From positions 1 to 16,391 of the forward strand of contig JAAZIT010000419.1 of the NCBI GenBank assembly GCA_012800685.1: 16,391 bases of DNA, given 5' to 3'. The number at the start of each line of letters is the position of its first letter. The stretch's first letter is position 1. A program made the position numbers and the translations under genes. Under the pieces are notes generated by a model that worked only from the letters and a program-made list of their open reading frames with translations, did not search any database and was not told the origin of the DNA. Origin of the DNA: Clostridiales bacterium (GTDB taxonomy: Bacteria; Bacillota; Clostridia; Oscillospirales; Ruminococcaceae). This document shows, one piece after another, positions 1 to 7,292 of the stretch.

Positions 1-174
1 AACATAAAAATATAAATTTTTCAAGTTTTTTTGATTTTTAATTTAACAAATATATATATTGTATGTAATAAGCTATTTTTTATGTGGATTTTTGTTAACT
101 TTAAATATTGAAAACCTTTTCATATTATTTGAATATAATATAGTATCCCTTGAATATTCTTTGGAGGTAACAAA

Positions 175-660
175 ATGAAAGATATTGGTATTCTAACCAA
201 CCGTTTTGCCATTATCACAGGTTGTATAAGTTCTTTTATAGTCTCTTTATTTGGGGGTTTTACTAACAACCTAAAAACACTAGTAATAGTAATGGCAATT
301 GATTTTATAACCGGAATACTAGTTGCAGCAGTTTTCAAGCGTTCTCCCCAAACCAATACAGGCTGTTTGGAATCGGGAATAGGTTGGAAATGTATTAGCA
401 AAAAATGTATGACTTTTGTCTTCGTAATAATTGGACGTCGGTTAGACCTACTAATCGGAGTAGAATATATCCAAAATGCCGTTGTTTTCGGATATATTGT
501 CAACGATTTAATTTCAATAACAGAAAATGCAGGACTAATGGGACTTCCTATTCCCAAAGTAATAAAAAGGTCAATTGAATTACTAAATGATAAGGAAAAG
601 GAAGATAATAAAGACAAGAAAGGCGACATGGACAAAGACAATAACAACAATAAAGAATAA
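175..660 (+). CDS. Holin-family membrane protein (TcdE/Cph1 type)
   Basis: A 161-residue protein resembling the phage holin 4 / TcdE family, small membrane proteins that form pores for endolysin or toxin release. Hydrophobic segments lie at about residues 12-28, 34-54, 78-95 and 100-116. The family-like DFITG motif is at 43-47, and a conserved-looking stretch (NDLISITENAG, then MGLPIPK) is at 110-128. The last 25 residues are a Lys/Asp/Asn-rich hydrophilic tail, as holins often have. The start is set by GGAGG at 162-166, eight bases before the ATG. Upstream there is a TATAAT at 134-139 but no well-spaced -35 box. No endolysin, toxin or other phage gene is next to it, so its role here is open: it may be a domesticated holin, a remnant, or a protein-release channel. 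The family call is fairly sure; the function is inference. Confidence 0.8.
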   Translation: MKDIGILTNRFAIITGCISSFIVSLFGGFTNNLKTLVIVMAIDFITGILVAAVFKRSPQTNTGCLESGIGWKCISKKCMTFVFVIIGRRLDLLIGVEYIQNAVVFGYIVNDLISITENAGLMGLPIPKVIKRSIELLNDKEKEDNKDKKGDMDKDNNNNKE

Positions 661-687
661 CTGCTTAAATCTCGGAATATTACTAAC

Positions 688-719
688 ATGGGATATACTA
701 TAATAGTATATCCCATTTA
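688..719 (+). terminator. Perfect hairpin after holin gene
   Basis: Two perfect 13-base arms (688-700 and 704-716) with a TAA loop form a strong hairpin 27 bases after the holin stop. The following T-run is short (TTTAA), so termination may be weak. It also separates the holin from the riboswitch promoter. Confidence 0.55.
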
Positions 720-764
720 ACCATATTATTTTGAGTATAATGGTGATTTTTAGTGAAATATGAT

Positions 765-793
765 TTGACTTTAAACTGTTATTGTGGTATGAT
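765..793 (+). promoter_or_regulatory. Sigma-A-type promoter of the riboswitch transcript
   Basis: TTGACT at 765-770 and TATGAT at 788-793 are separated by 17 bases. Transcription would begin near 800, just before the riboswitch core, which supports both calls. Confidence 0.65.
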
Positions 794-802
794 TTTAATG
801 CA

Positions 803-988
803 ATTTGGTGCGCTCTCGCTAGATTTAAAATGAATTTAGCCTAGGCGCTTAAAAGGGAATGTGGTGCAAATCCACAACAGTCCCCGCTACTGTAAGAATG
901 ACGACGATATTTGGAATTTCTCCGCCACTGACTATTTTTGTTGGGAAGGTATATCTGAGGTTGAATTCAAGTCAGGAGACCTGCCTAG
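803..988 (+). promoter_or_regulatory. Cobalamin (B12) riboswitch
   Basis: All the main conserved blocks of the cobalamin aptamer occur in order: GGTGC near 807; AAAAGGGAA at 850; GTGGTGCAAATCCAC at 861-875; the CCCGCTACTGTAA block at 882-895; GCCACTG at 924; GGGAAGG at 943; and the B12 box, AGTCAGGAGACCTGCC, ending at 985. Such RNAs bind adenosyl- or methylcobalamin and usually switch genes off when B12 is plentiful. It lies 56 bases before the DUF4430 gene and in the same direction. I see only an AT-rich hairpin (arms 993-999 and 1007-1013) between aptamer and start codon, and no GC-rich terminator, so control of translation is more likely than termination (inference). Confidence 0.95.
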
Positions 989-1043
989 TTGTATCTAAAT
1001 ATATAGTTTAGATTAAAAAATAATTTTTATCGGAGGAATGGAA

Positions 1044-1937
1044 ATGAAAATATTTTCAAAAATTGCTGCACTTATTACAGCTGTGGGGTTAACAGTTGGT
1101 ATGTGCGGTACGGTGGCTTTTGCAGATAATGCAGAAAAAACACCAGACGGCTATGTTACTGTATCCGTCGAAAAATTCACTATTGGACAAGGATATGTGT
1201 CCCAACCAAAAACTGTCGGATTCTACACAGGCGAAACTGGAATGGATGTTTTGGTAAGAGCCGTTGGCAAGGAAAACATTGCTATCACTGAGGGAAGCTG
1301 GGGCAATTATATCAGCGGATTTGCTGACAAGGATACTGGCTCAGTTAATCTATCAGACAGCCTAAAAACCGTTCTAAAGGTTGAGGATTTAACTGACAGG
1401 ACTACTACTGGCTATCTTTCAGAGTTTGACTATACAACTAATGCAGGTTTTTCATTTTTTGTAAACAATAAATCTTCTATGGTTGGTGTTGACGCTTATG
1501 CACCTGTAGATGGTGACGTTATTAGAATGCAGTTTTCAATCTATGAATCTGGTGCTGATTTGGGCACCGACTCAAGATGGGAATGGGAAGGTGCAACTGG
1601 CGGTTCTGCTTCAATTATTCCAGAAACAAATAGAGATAACTTGACAGTTCTTATTGCAAAAGCACTAGCAGGCACTAATAAAGTGGATTGTCAAAACGCA
1701 ATAGCTGTAATATCAAATTTAGATTCTGTTCAATCTGAACTTGACGCTTCATACTCAGCTCTTGAAAAAGCAATTGAAGAAGATAATAAACCTGTGGGAG
1801 ATAACAAACCAATTAATGATAAAAAACCAACCGAAACAACAAAGCCAGCCCAAACTGGTTTAGAGGTTTGTCTTGTACTTCCAATAGCTATCATGGCTTT
1901 TGGTATCCTATTTAAAGTTAAACCAAATAAAAGATAA
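1044..1937 (+). CDS. Secreted DUF4430 (transcobalamin-like) surface protein
   Basis: A 297-residue exported protein. Residues 1-27 form a signal peptide (MKIFSK, hydrophobic core, AFA/D). Residues about 38-170 match a DUF4430 / transcobalamin-like domain, with the family pattern of a GF-FFVNN turn near 135-142 and GDVIRMQFS near 157-165. Residues 195-247 look helical, with a repeat-like AxYxxLxxAI stretch resembling FIVAR helices. A Lys/Pro/Thr-rich linker follows, then PAQTG (268-272), a hydrophobic segment (about 274-290) and a basic tail: a sortase-type sorting signal in a non-canonical form. The start at 1044 is preferred over the ATG at 1038 because GGAGG (1032-1036) is seven bases from it but only one from 1038. 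Controlled by the B12 riboswitch directly upstream and transcribed alone, so capture of corrinoids at the cell surface is the likely role (inference). Confidence 0.85.
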   Translation: MKIFSKIAALITAVGLTVGMCGTVAFADNAEKTPDGYVTVSVEKFTIGQGYVSQPKTVGFYTGETGMDVLVRAVGKENIAITEGSWGNYISGFADKDTGSVNLSDSLKTVLKVEDLTDRTTTGYLSEFDYTTNAGFSFFVNNKSSMVGVDAYAPVDGDVIRMQFSIYESGADLGTDSRWEWEGATGGSASIIPETNRDNLTVLIAKALAGTNKVDCQNAIAVISNLDSVQSELDASYSALEKAIEEDNKPVGDNKPINDKKPTETTKPAQTGLEVCLVLPIAIMAFGILFKVKPNKR

Positions 1938-1985
1938 TTATAGAACCTATGTAATTATCTTCAAATAATTAAGAAAATTCTTTTT

Positions 1986-2017
1986 ATGCAAGCAACTAAT
2001 GTTGCTTGCATTTTTTG
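1986..2017 (+). terminator. Intrinsic terminator after DUF4430 gene
   Basis: Arms ATGCAAGCAAC (1986-1996) and GTTGCTTGCAT (2001-2011) around a TAAT loop, followed by six T. It ends the riboswitch transcript, making the DUF4430 gene monocistronic. Confidence 0.9.
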
Positions 2018-2136
2018 TTAATATTACTCATTTAAATATCTTATATAAGAGAAAGTTTGTTTTAACAATTAATTAGTTTAATTACTTAACATTTTTGTCT
2101 ATTTTCAATAAACTTTTATTTAATTAGTCAAATTAG

Positions 2137-2165
2137 TTGATTTTATACCTTTGGTATGTTAAAAT
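2137..2165 (+). promoter_or_regulatory. Putative promoter of EAL-HDOD gene
   Basis: TTGATT (2137-2142) and TAAAAT (2160-2165) are 17 bases apart, 35 bases before the start codon, in a very AT-rich stretch. Confidence 0.45.
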
Positions 2166-2199
2166 AATAACAAATATAAATTAAAAATGGAGCGAGAAA

Positions 2200-3444
2200 A
2201 TGGAGAGTTATTTTGCAAAACAACCAATTTTTGATTTAAATAATAAAATAGTGGCATACGAGCTTCTTTATCGTAAAATGCCTTATCCTGACATATATTC
2301 AGGAAATGACGGCGACCAGTCTACTGCTGAAGTAATCGTAAACACTTTTTTTAGTAATGATCTTCTTCAGGTTGTTGACGGTAAAAAATTATTTATCAAT
2401 TTTACTGAGAATCTTATTCTCAATAAGACTGCTTATTTATTGCCTAAAGAGACTATAATTATTGAAATTTTAGAAACTGTTAGTCCAACTGACGAGGTTC
2501 TTGAGTCTTGCAGAGATTTAAAATCAAAAGACTACATAATTGCATTAGACGATTATGTTTACACAGATGAAACCGCACCTTTAATTGAGATTGCCGATAT
2601 TGTTAAAATTGATTTTCTTAATACAAAAAAGGAAGATATCCTTAGAACTGCCAATATCTGTGCAAAACTATCAATAACTATTTTAGCGGAAAAAATTGAA
2701 ACTAAAGAATCCTTAGACCTTGCTCACAGCTTAGGGGCAAAGTATATACAGGGGTTTTATTTTGCTAAGCCCATTCTTATAAAAAACACTATTACCATGC
2801 CAATGAAGCATACATTTAACAAGCTTATGGACAAATACAACAAGAATACTATGACAATAGAAACTATATCAGAGATTATTGAACAGGATGCTGTAATGAC
2901 AGTAAATTTATTAAGATATGTTAACACTGTCATAGACAACTCAAGAAAAAAATATGTTGGAAAAATCTCATCAGTTCATCAGGCAATATCTACAATAGGG
3001 CTAAAAAGGAGCAAGGAATTTATTTATCTTATGAGCCTCCAAAAACTTGATTCACCTGTACCCGAAAACCTAGTTTTGTTAGCATTTTTCAGAGCGAGAT
3101 TTTGCGAATCTCTTGCCGACTATGTTAATTGTCCTAATATTAATAGAAAAGAACTTTATTTAATGGGACTAGTATCTCTTATACCAAAACAAGAGGTTTA
3201 TCTATCTGATTCAAATGCTGAGGAGCTACCAGTATCAGACAACATTAAAAAAGGGTTGTCTGGAGAGCCTAATGATGTATATGCTGATATATTTAAGCTG
3301 GTTACATCATATGAAAAAGCTCAATGGGACGAAATTAGCGTGTTTAATGAAAAATATGGCACGACTGATTCAATTCTTTCTGAAAACTATATTGAATGCT
3401 TAAGAGCCACAGACACGCTTATTAACTCTTGCTTGCATATATAA
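2200..3444 (+). CDS. EAL and HDOD domain signalling protein (YuxH-like)
   Basis: A 414-residue cytoplasmic protein with an N-terminal EAL-like domain (about 1-195) and a C-terminal HDOD domain (about 200-390). The EAL signature reads ELLYR at 21-25. Several metal-site positions are kept: E in IIEILET (about 89-92), K136 in VKID, E164/E167 in LAEKIET, and Q184 in IQGFYFAKP. The catalytic loop DDFGTG is instead DDYVYT (117-122) and the usual N position lies in FINFTEN, so cyclic-di-GMP hydrolysis is doubtful and a binding or scaffold role is likely. Proteins of this architecture are known in Firmicutes (B. subtilis YuxH) and in Vibrio (CdgJ, linked to motility). GGAG (2189-2192) sits seven bases before the ATG. 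No GGDEF or motility gene is nearby, so its partner is not visible. Confidence 0.88.
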   Translation: MESYFAKQPIFDLNNKIVAYELLYRKMPYPDIYSGNDGDQSTAEVIVNTFFSNDLLQVVDGKKLFINFTENLILNKTAYLLPKETIIIEILETVSPTDEVLESCRDLKSKDYIIALDDYVYTDETAPLIEIADIVKIDFLNTKKEDILRTANICAKLSITILAEKIETKESLDLAHSLGAKYIQGFYFAKPILIKNTITMPMKHTFNKLMDKYNKNTMTIETISEIIEQDAVMTVNLLRYVNTVIDNSRKKYVGKISSVHQAISTIGLKRSKEFIYLMSLQKLDSPVPENLVLLAFFRARFCESLADYVNCPNINRKELYLMGLVSLIPKQEVYLSDSNAEELPVSDNIKKGLSGEPNDVYADIFKLVTSYEKAQWDEISVFNEKYGTTDSILSENYIECLRATDTLINSCLHI

Positions 3445-3454
3445 ATAAAGATAA

Positions 3455-3487
3455 AAAAAGGGAATAGCCTTAGGCTATTCCCTTTTT
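3455..3487. terminator. Bidirectional terminator
   Basis: GGGAATAGCC (3460-3469) and GGCTATTCCC (3473-3482) pair around a TTA loop and are flanked by A5 and T5, so the hairpin works on both strands. It serves the EAL-HDOD gene and the convergent zinc-ribbon gene, whose stop is two bases away. Confidence 0.92.
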
Positions 3488-3488
3488 A

Positions 3489-4331
3489 CTATTCTATTTT
3501 TACACCACAGTTTCGGCAAAACTTTGTTCCAGCTGCTAGCTCTTTTCCGCATTTTGAACATATAATATTATTTAATATTGGCTCTGTCTCAATTACCTGC
3601 TCTTCTTTAGTGTCATTATCTGCATCTACATCTAACACCGTAACAGGCTCTGAAGATATTATTGTTTCTGTCATTGGTGATACTTCTACTGGTGATGGAG
3701 CAACAGTTGGAACTGCTGCTTTATTGAAAGCTGATTGAGTATTGCTATTATTTAGTATTGTACTTTGAGAAGCTACTGGTGCTGAATTTGGTTGTTTAAC
3801 AGGTTGTACAGGTGAATCAATTATTTGTGCATAAGCCTTTGAAGTCTTAACCTTTATTATCAAGCCAAAACCAGCTAAGAAAATAAATAAACAAACTAAA
3901 ATTGGTCCAGCATAGCATATTAATTCATTAACTGCTCTATATTTATCCCCATCAGAAAGACTAGAAAGATTTTTTATTGTTGAAGAACCTAAAAAGTAAA
4001 GTGTCCTAAAAAGAGATGGGATTGCTATTGCTGTTCCAAAAAAAGCAATTAGAACTCCTTCTTTATATCCTGTGGTTTTTCTCCTAGCCCCTGCAATAAA
4101 CATAACCATTATTACAAATGATAAAACAAATAATATAATAGCAGAATTATATATGCTAAAAAATTGGGATTGTCTTCTCATTAGTACATAATCATAACTT
4201 GGGTTTGTAAACAGCTTATTATACGCTGTCATGGCTATAAACTCTTGCGAAACACAAATGGCTGATAATAAAAATCCTATTATTATCATTACTAGTGGAA
4301 ATCCTCTTGTATTAGATATTTTCTTTTTCAT
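3489..4331 (-). CDS. Four-helix membrane protein with C-terminal zinc ribbon
   Basis: A 280-residue membrane protein of unknown function. Hydrophobic segments lie near residues 10-30, 58-82, 92-112 and 136-162. A long linker rich in Pro, Ser, Thr, Val and acidic residues (about 170-252) follows. The last 25 residues form a zinc ribbon (C258-x2-C261 and C272-x2-C275, reading ICSKCG...FCRNCG), as in many clostridial membrane proteins that carry this tag at one end. An in-frame ATG at 4349 exists, but its GGAG lies only two bases away; the ATG at 4331 has AAAGGA at a normal distance and begins MKKK, so it is preferred. It follows the YfhO gene by 75 bases and has its own promoter-like sequence in the gap. 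No function can be assigned. Confidence 0.75.
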   Translation of the reverse strand: MKKKISNTRGFPLVMIIIGFLLSAICVSQEFIAMTAYNKLFTNPSYDYVLMRRQSQFFSIYNSAIILFVLSFVIMVMFIAGARRKTTGYKEGVLIAFFGTAIAIPSLFRTLYFLGSSTIKNLSSLSDGDKYRAVNELICYAGPILVCLFIFLAGFGLIIKVKTSKAYAQIIDSPVQPVKQPNSAPVASQSTILNNSNTQSAFNKAAVPTVAPSPVEVSPMTETIISSEPVTVLDVDADNDTKEEQVIETEPILNNIICSKCGKELAAGTKFCRNCGVKIE

Positions 4332-4374
4332 AAATTTCTGTCCTTTCATAGCTCCTTAAAATGTCTTTACAATT

Positions 4375-4403
4375 ATGATATATCATTTTTCTGACAGTGT
4401 CAA
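4375..4403 (-). promoter_or_regulatory. Promoter with two palindromes before the zinc-ribbon gene
   Basis: Read leftward, TTGACA (4398-4403) and TATCAT (4375-4380) are 17 bases apart. A perfect palindrome, TGACAGTGTCA (4392-4402), covers the -35 box, and another, ATGATATATCAT (4375-4386), covers the -10 box; both are possible operators. A Spo0A-box-like TTTTGTCGAA (4410-4419) lies seven bases upstream of the -35, inside the last codons of the YfhO gene. Confidence 0.5.
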
Positions 4404-4406
4404 CAG

Positions 4407-7262
4407 TTATTTTGTCGAAGCTTGTGACTTTTCTTTATTTATAATTTTATCAATTATTTTTCCGTTTTTATATTCAAACACGAACACAAGTGCTAAAGCC
4501 AATAGACCACAGCAGCTCACTATTATACCCTGAGTTAAATAGTTTGGCCAAAATTTCATTGTCACTGTATGCTCTCCAGCTGTTAGTGGGATAGTTATTA
4601 ACGAATCCATAGATTTTTCAGGCGTAACCTCTTTGCCGTCAACTTTAATTGTCCAGCCTGGCTCATATGGAATTGTTGTAAATAGAACTTGATCCTCTTC
4701 AGCTTGTACAGTACCCTCTAAGTAAGTGTCTGTATGCTCGGTAATATTCCATGTTCTTGTCTTTAGCTCAGCAATTGCATTTTGGAAATTTTCTTGATTT
4801 ATTGTACAGAAAATCTCATCTTTCCAGTATGCCAGATATTCATCTTGAAGAATTGATATTCTTACCCTTATTGATTCACCATCGCTAAAGTTTCCTAATC
4901 TCAAAATAGAATAGTCCCCTCCAGTAAAGAAAGAACCAACAAAATTAAAGTTTTCGCTGTCTTCAGGCACATCCTCAGTTAGAGAAGAAGCCACCCACAC
5001 ATTAACTTTTCTTTCATACTCAGTTGGCAAGAACATATACATTGGTCCATTACCATACATCGTAAAATTATAATCAATATGACATTCAGAGTTTTCTTCG
5101 TTCTCATAATAGTATTTTGTATGCCCTTCACTTACACCAGCTGTGGACAAATTTTCTCTATCCGTTGACTCAGGATATATTCTATCAAAATAACTCATGT
5201 TAGAATTTGTATCCAACAAATAGTTCATAAGATTGTTTTGGTTTGTAAAAGGGTCAAAGTCATCTAGTACTAATTCGTTTACTCTCTTACTACCAACAAT
5301 TCCTACTGACAAGGCGTTTGGATTTTCATATACATTTATATTTGAAAGAGTTTCTGTAGAAGTATATTTTAAATTATAACTAGCTGGAACAAAATACTGG
5401 GAACGATGGTCATCGTCATCTCTTTCCAATAAATACTTTATATTAAAGATTGCGTCAGTGATTTCCGTTGTGCCCTTATAGCTTGTATAATGCCCACCAT
5501 ATGCATATCCTAATTTTTTAAGCATTGTTAGCGCAGGTGCGTTCATAGTTGAGCTTGAGTGAGTTAAACCTGCATAGCCAACGCCAATTGGATCATTAAC
5601 AGTTCTATGAAACATTGATTCCATACGATAAAAACTGTTGTCTGATTCCTCAACCTGTTTAACAACACTTCTTAATTCCTTCATGTAAGGCGTATAGCCT
5701 TCATATGTTGAATAAGATAACCCTGTATAACCATCAAGTTCTGAATTAATCCCCTTGTCATTTTTCTCTAGGGTATCGAGGGAATTAGCAAACATCTCAA
5801 TACAAACAAAAGCAACTAATAATGTTGATGCAATAGCCGTAACCCTTTTATTTTTTGTTCTTATGACATGAAGCGTAATGTAATACAAAACAAGAGCAAT
5901 CATTGCAACCAGCAGGCCTTGTGGAATCACCTTTTCTTTACCGTCATTAACAATCGTTCTAAATGCCTTTAGATTTTCAAGTCCCTCATTTTCATAATAA
6001 ACAACCAGTATGAAAAGACCAAATATTGTTGCACCTAAATCTTTCCCCTTTATTCCGTCAAGATTTTCAAAGGCTGATACAGCCATTAGTATAAATATTG
6101 CGGAAACAACAAATGAATATCTGTACGGTGACCAGTTTGGAACTTGAAATCCATGCCATGCCATATCAACTGGAGAAATCCACATACAAAGTACTAGACC
6201 TAACGCTAATACTCCCTTTGATACCTTTTCTTTTACAGAAATCTTTGAGTTTAAAAAGAATAGTGGTATTAATATAAGTGTTAGAGTTCCGCAGAAAACC
6301 ATTGGCAGTCCAGATGGATACACCGTATCATAGCTTAATGGGAACATTTTTGAAATAAATTGTACAAATGTAAACTGAGTTCTTATTGTAAAATCAGGTA
6401 CGGAGAATTCTAATTTACCTAGCTGTAGTGAGTTATAAACCGGAATAATGACATATGCCGCACACATTATTGCCACTATTGTTCCAGCGCAAAATTTAAA
6501 GCACACCACAATAAAGTTTTTTGGAAGAACTCTACCTTCCTTTGAAAGACAGGCATATATAAAATATAGAAAAGTAAAAAATCCTATCATATATCCTATA
6601 TAGAAATGAGCCACAAACATTAATGCAAGTGGAATAATAAACGGCAAAACCTTTTGCTCGTCAACTAGCCTATGGACACCCCACATAATCAGCGGCAAAT
6701 ACACTAAGCCATCAAGCCACATTGGATCCATTAGCTGAACCACCATATATGACATAAGTGCATAGAGTATTGGGAACATTATAAGGGAGGTTGTCTTTTT
6801 TGTTCCTCTTTTCTTTAAAAAGAACATGAATGTTACAGCTGATGCCCCTATTTTAGCTAGCTGCATAATCATTACAGAGGTTAACATTAACGCCCTTGGA
6901 AGAATACAGATAATTATCATAAATGGACTCGCTAGATAATATGCATATACTCCAAACATCTCACCAGACAGGTTTCTGCTCCAGCTATATATAAGGCTTC
7001 TCTCGCCCCAAAATGCGTCCCTTAGCATTTCATAGTAATAAACATACTGTCCATTTAAATCAAGTATTAGTACAGAGTCATCACCGAATGGATAAATACC
7101 AAAAACAGCATATGCAATAAACATAATTACCACCGGTATTATAAATACTAGAAAATATAACCTTTTATCATAACACCATTTTCGTACCTTAGACAAAAAT
7201 TTATTAGGACTCTTATCCTTTAAAGCATTCCTTGGTGCAGTTAATTGTGGAGTATCACTCAT
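4407..7262 (-). CDS. yfhO: YfhO-family membrane glycosyltransferase-like protein
   Basis: A 951-residue polytopic protein matching YfhO, a GT-C-fold family. In B. subtilis YfhO transfers GlcNAc from a lipid carrier to lipoteichoic acid on the outer face of the membrane. The N-terminal half has about a dozen hydrophobic segments, the first near residues 35-57. The first outer loop carries the family pattern DLNGQYVYYYEMLRDAF from D68 on, with SRNLSGEMFGVYAYY near 95-109; D68 is a candidate GT-C acidic residue (inference). A large extracytoplasmic region (about 490-900) contains WTIKVDGKEV and ends at a last helix near 905-930 and a Lys-rich tail. The start is supported by AAAGGA ten bases upstream. 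It lies 30 bases after the GT2 gene, so the two are almost certainly co-transcribed and act as donor synthase and transferase. The polymer and sugar used here are unknown. Confidence 0.88.
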   Translation of the reverse strand: MSDTPQLTAPRNALKDKSPNKFLSKVRKWCYDKRLYFLVFIIPVVIMFIAYAVFGIYPFGDDSVLILDLNGQYVYYYEMLRDAFWGERSLIYSWSRNLSGEMFGVYAYYLASPFMIIICILPRALMLTSVMIMQLAKIGASAVTFMFFLKKRGTKKTTSLIMFPILYALMSYMVVQLMDPMWLDGLVYLPLIMWGVHRLVDEQKVLPFIIPLALMFVAHFYIGYMIGFFTFLYFIYACLSKEGRVLPKNFIVVCFKFCAGTIVAIMCAAYVIIPVYNSLQLGKLEFSVPDFTIRTQFTFVQFISKMFPLSYDTVYPSGLPMVFCGTLTLILIPLFFLNSKISVKEKVSKGVLALGLVLCMWISPVDMAWHGFQVPNWSPYRYSFVVSAIFILMAVSAFENLDGIKGKDLGATIFGLFILVVYYENEGLENLKAFRTIVNDGKEKVIPQGLLVAMIALVLYYITLHVIRTKNKRVTAIASTLLVAFVCIEMFANSLDTLEKNDKGINSELDGYTGLSYSTYEGYTPYMKELRSVVKQVEESDNSFYRMESMFHRTVNDPIGVGYAGLTHSSSTMNAPALTMLKKLGYAYGGHYTSYKGTTEITDAIFNIKYLLERDDDDHRSQYFVPASYNLKYTSTETLSNINVYENPNALSVGIVGSKRVNELVLDDFDPFTNQNNLMNYLLDTNSNMSYFDRIYPESTDRENLSTAGVSEGHTKYYYENEENSECHIDYNFTMYGNGPMYMFLPTEYERKVNVWVASSLTEDVPEDSENFNFVGSFFTGGDYSILRLGNFSDGESIRVRISILQDEYLAYWKDEIFCTINQENFQNAIAELKTRTWNITEHTDTYLEGTVQAEEDQVLFTTIPYEPGWTIKVDGKEVTPEKSMDSLITIPLTAGEHTVTMKFWPNYLTQGIIVSCCGLLALALVFVFEYKNGKIIDKIINKEKSQASTK

Positions 7263-7292
7263 TATAAATATATCCTTTCAATTTAGAAATTT

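Noticed and set aside
108..139. Promoter for the holin gene (TTGAAA and TATAAT)
   Set aside because: The boxes are 20 bases apart, too far for a confident sigma-A promoter, in DNA so AT-rich that TATAAT is expected by chance.
120..716. Long open frame on the minus strand across the holin gene
   Set aside because: It is the reverse shadow of a gene with a good ribosome binding site and family match; its own start has no Shine-Dalgarno and the translation has no recognisable family.
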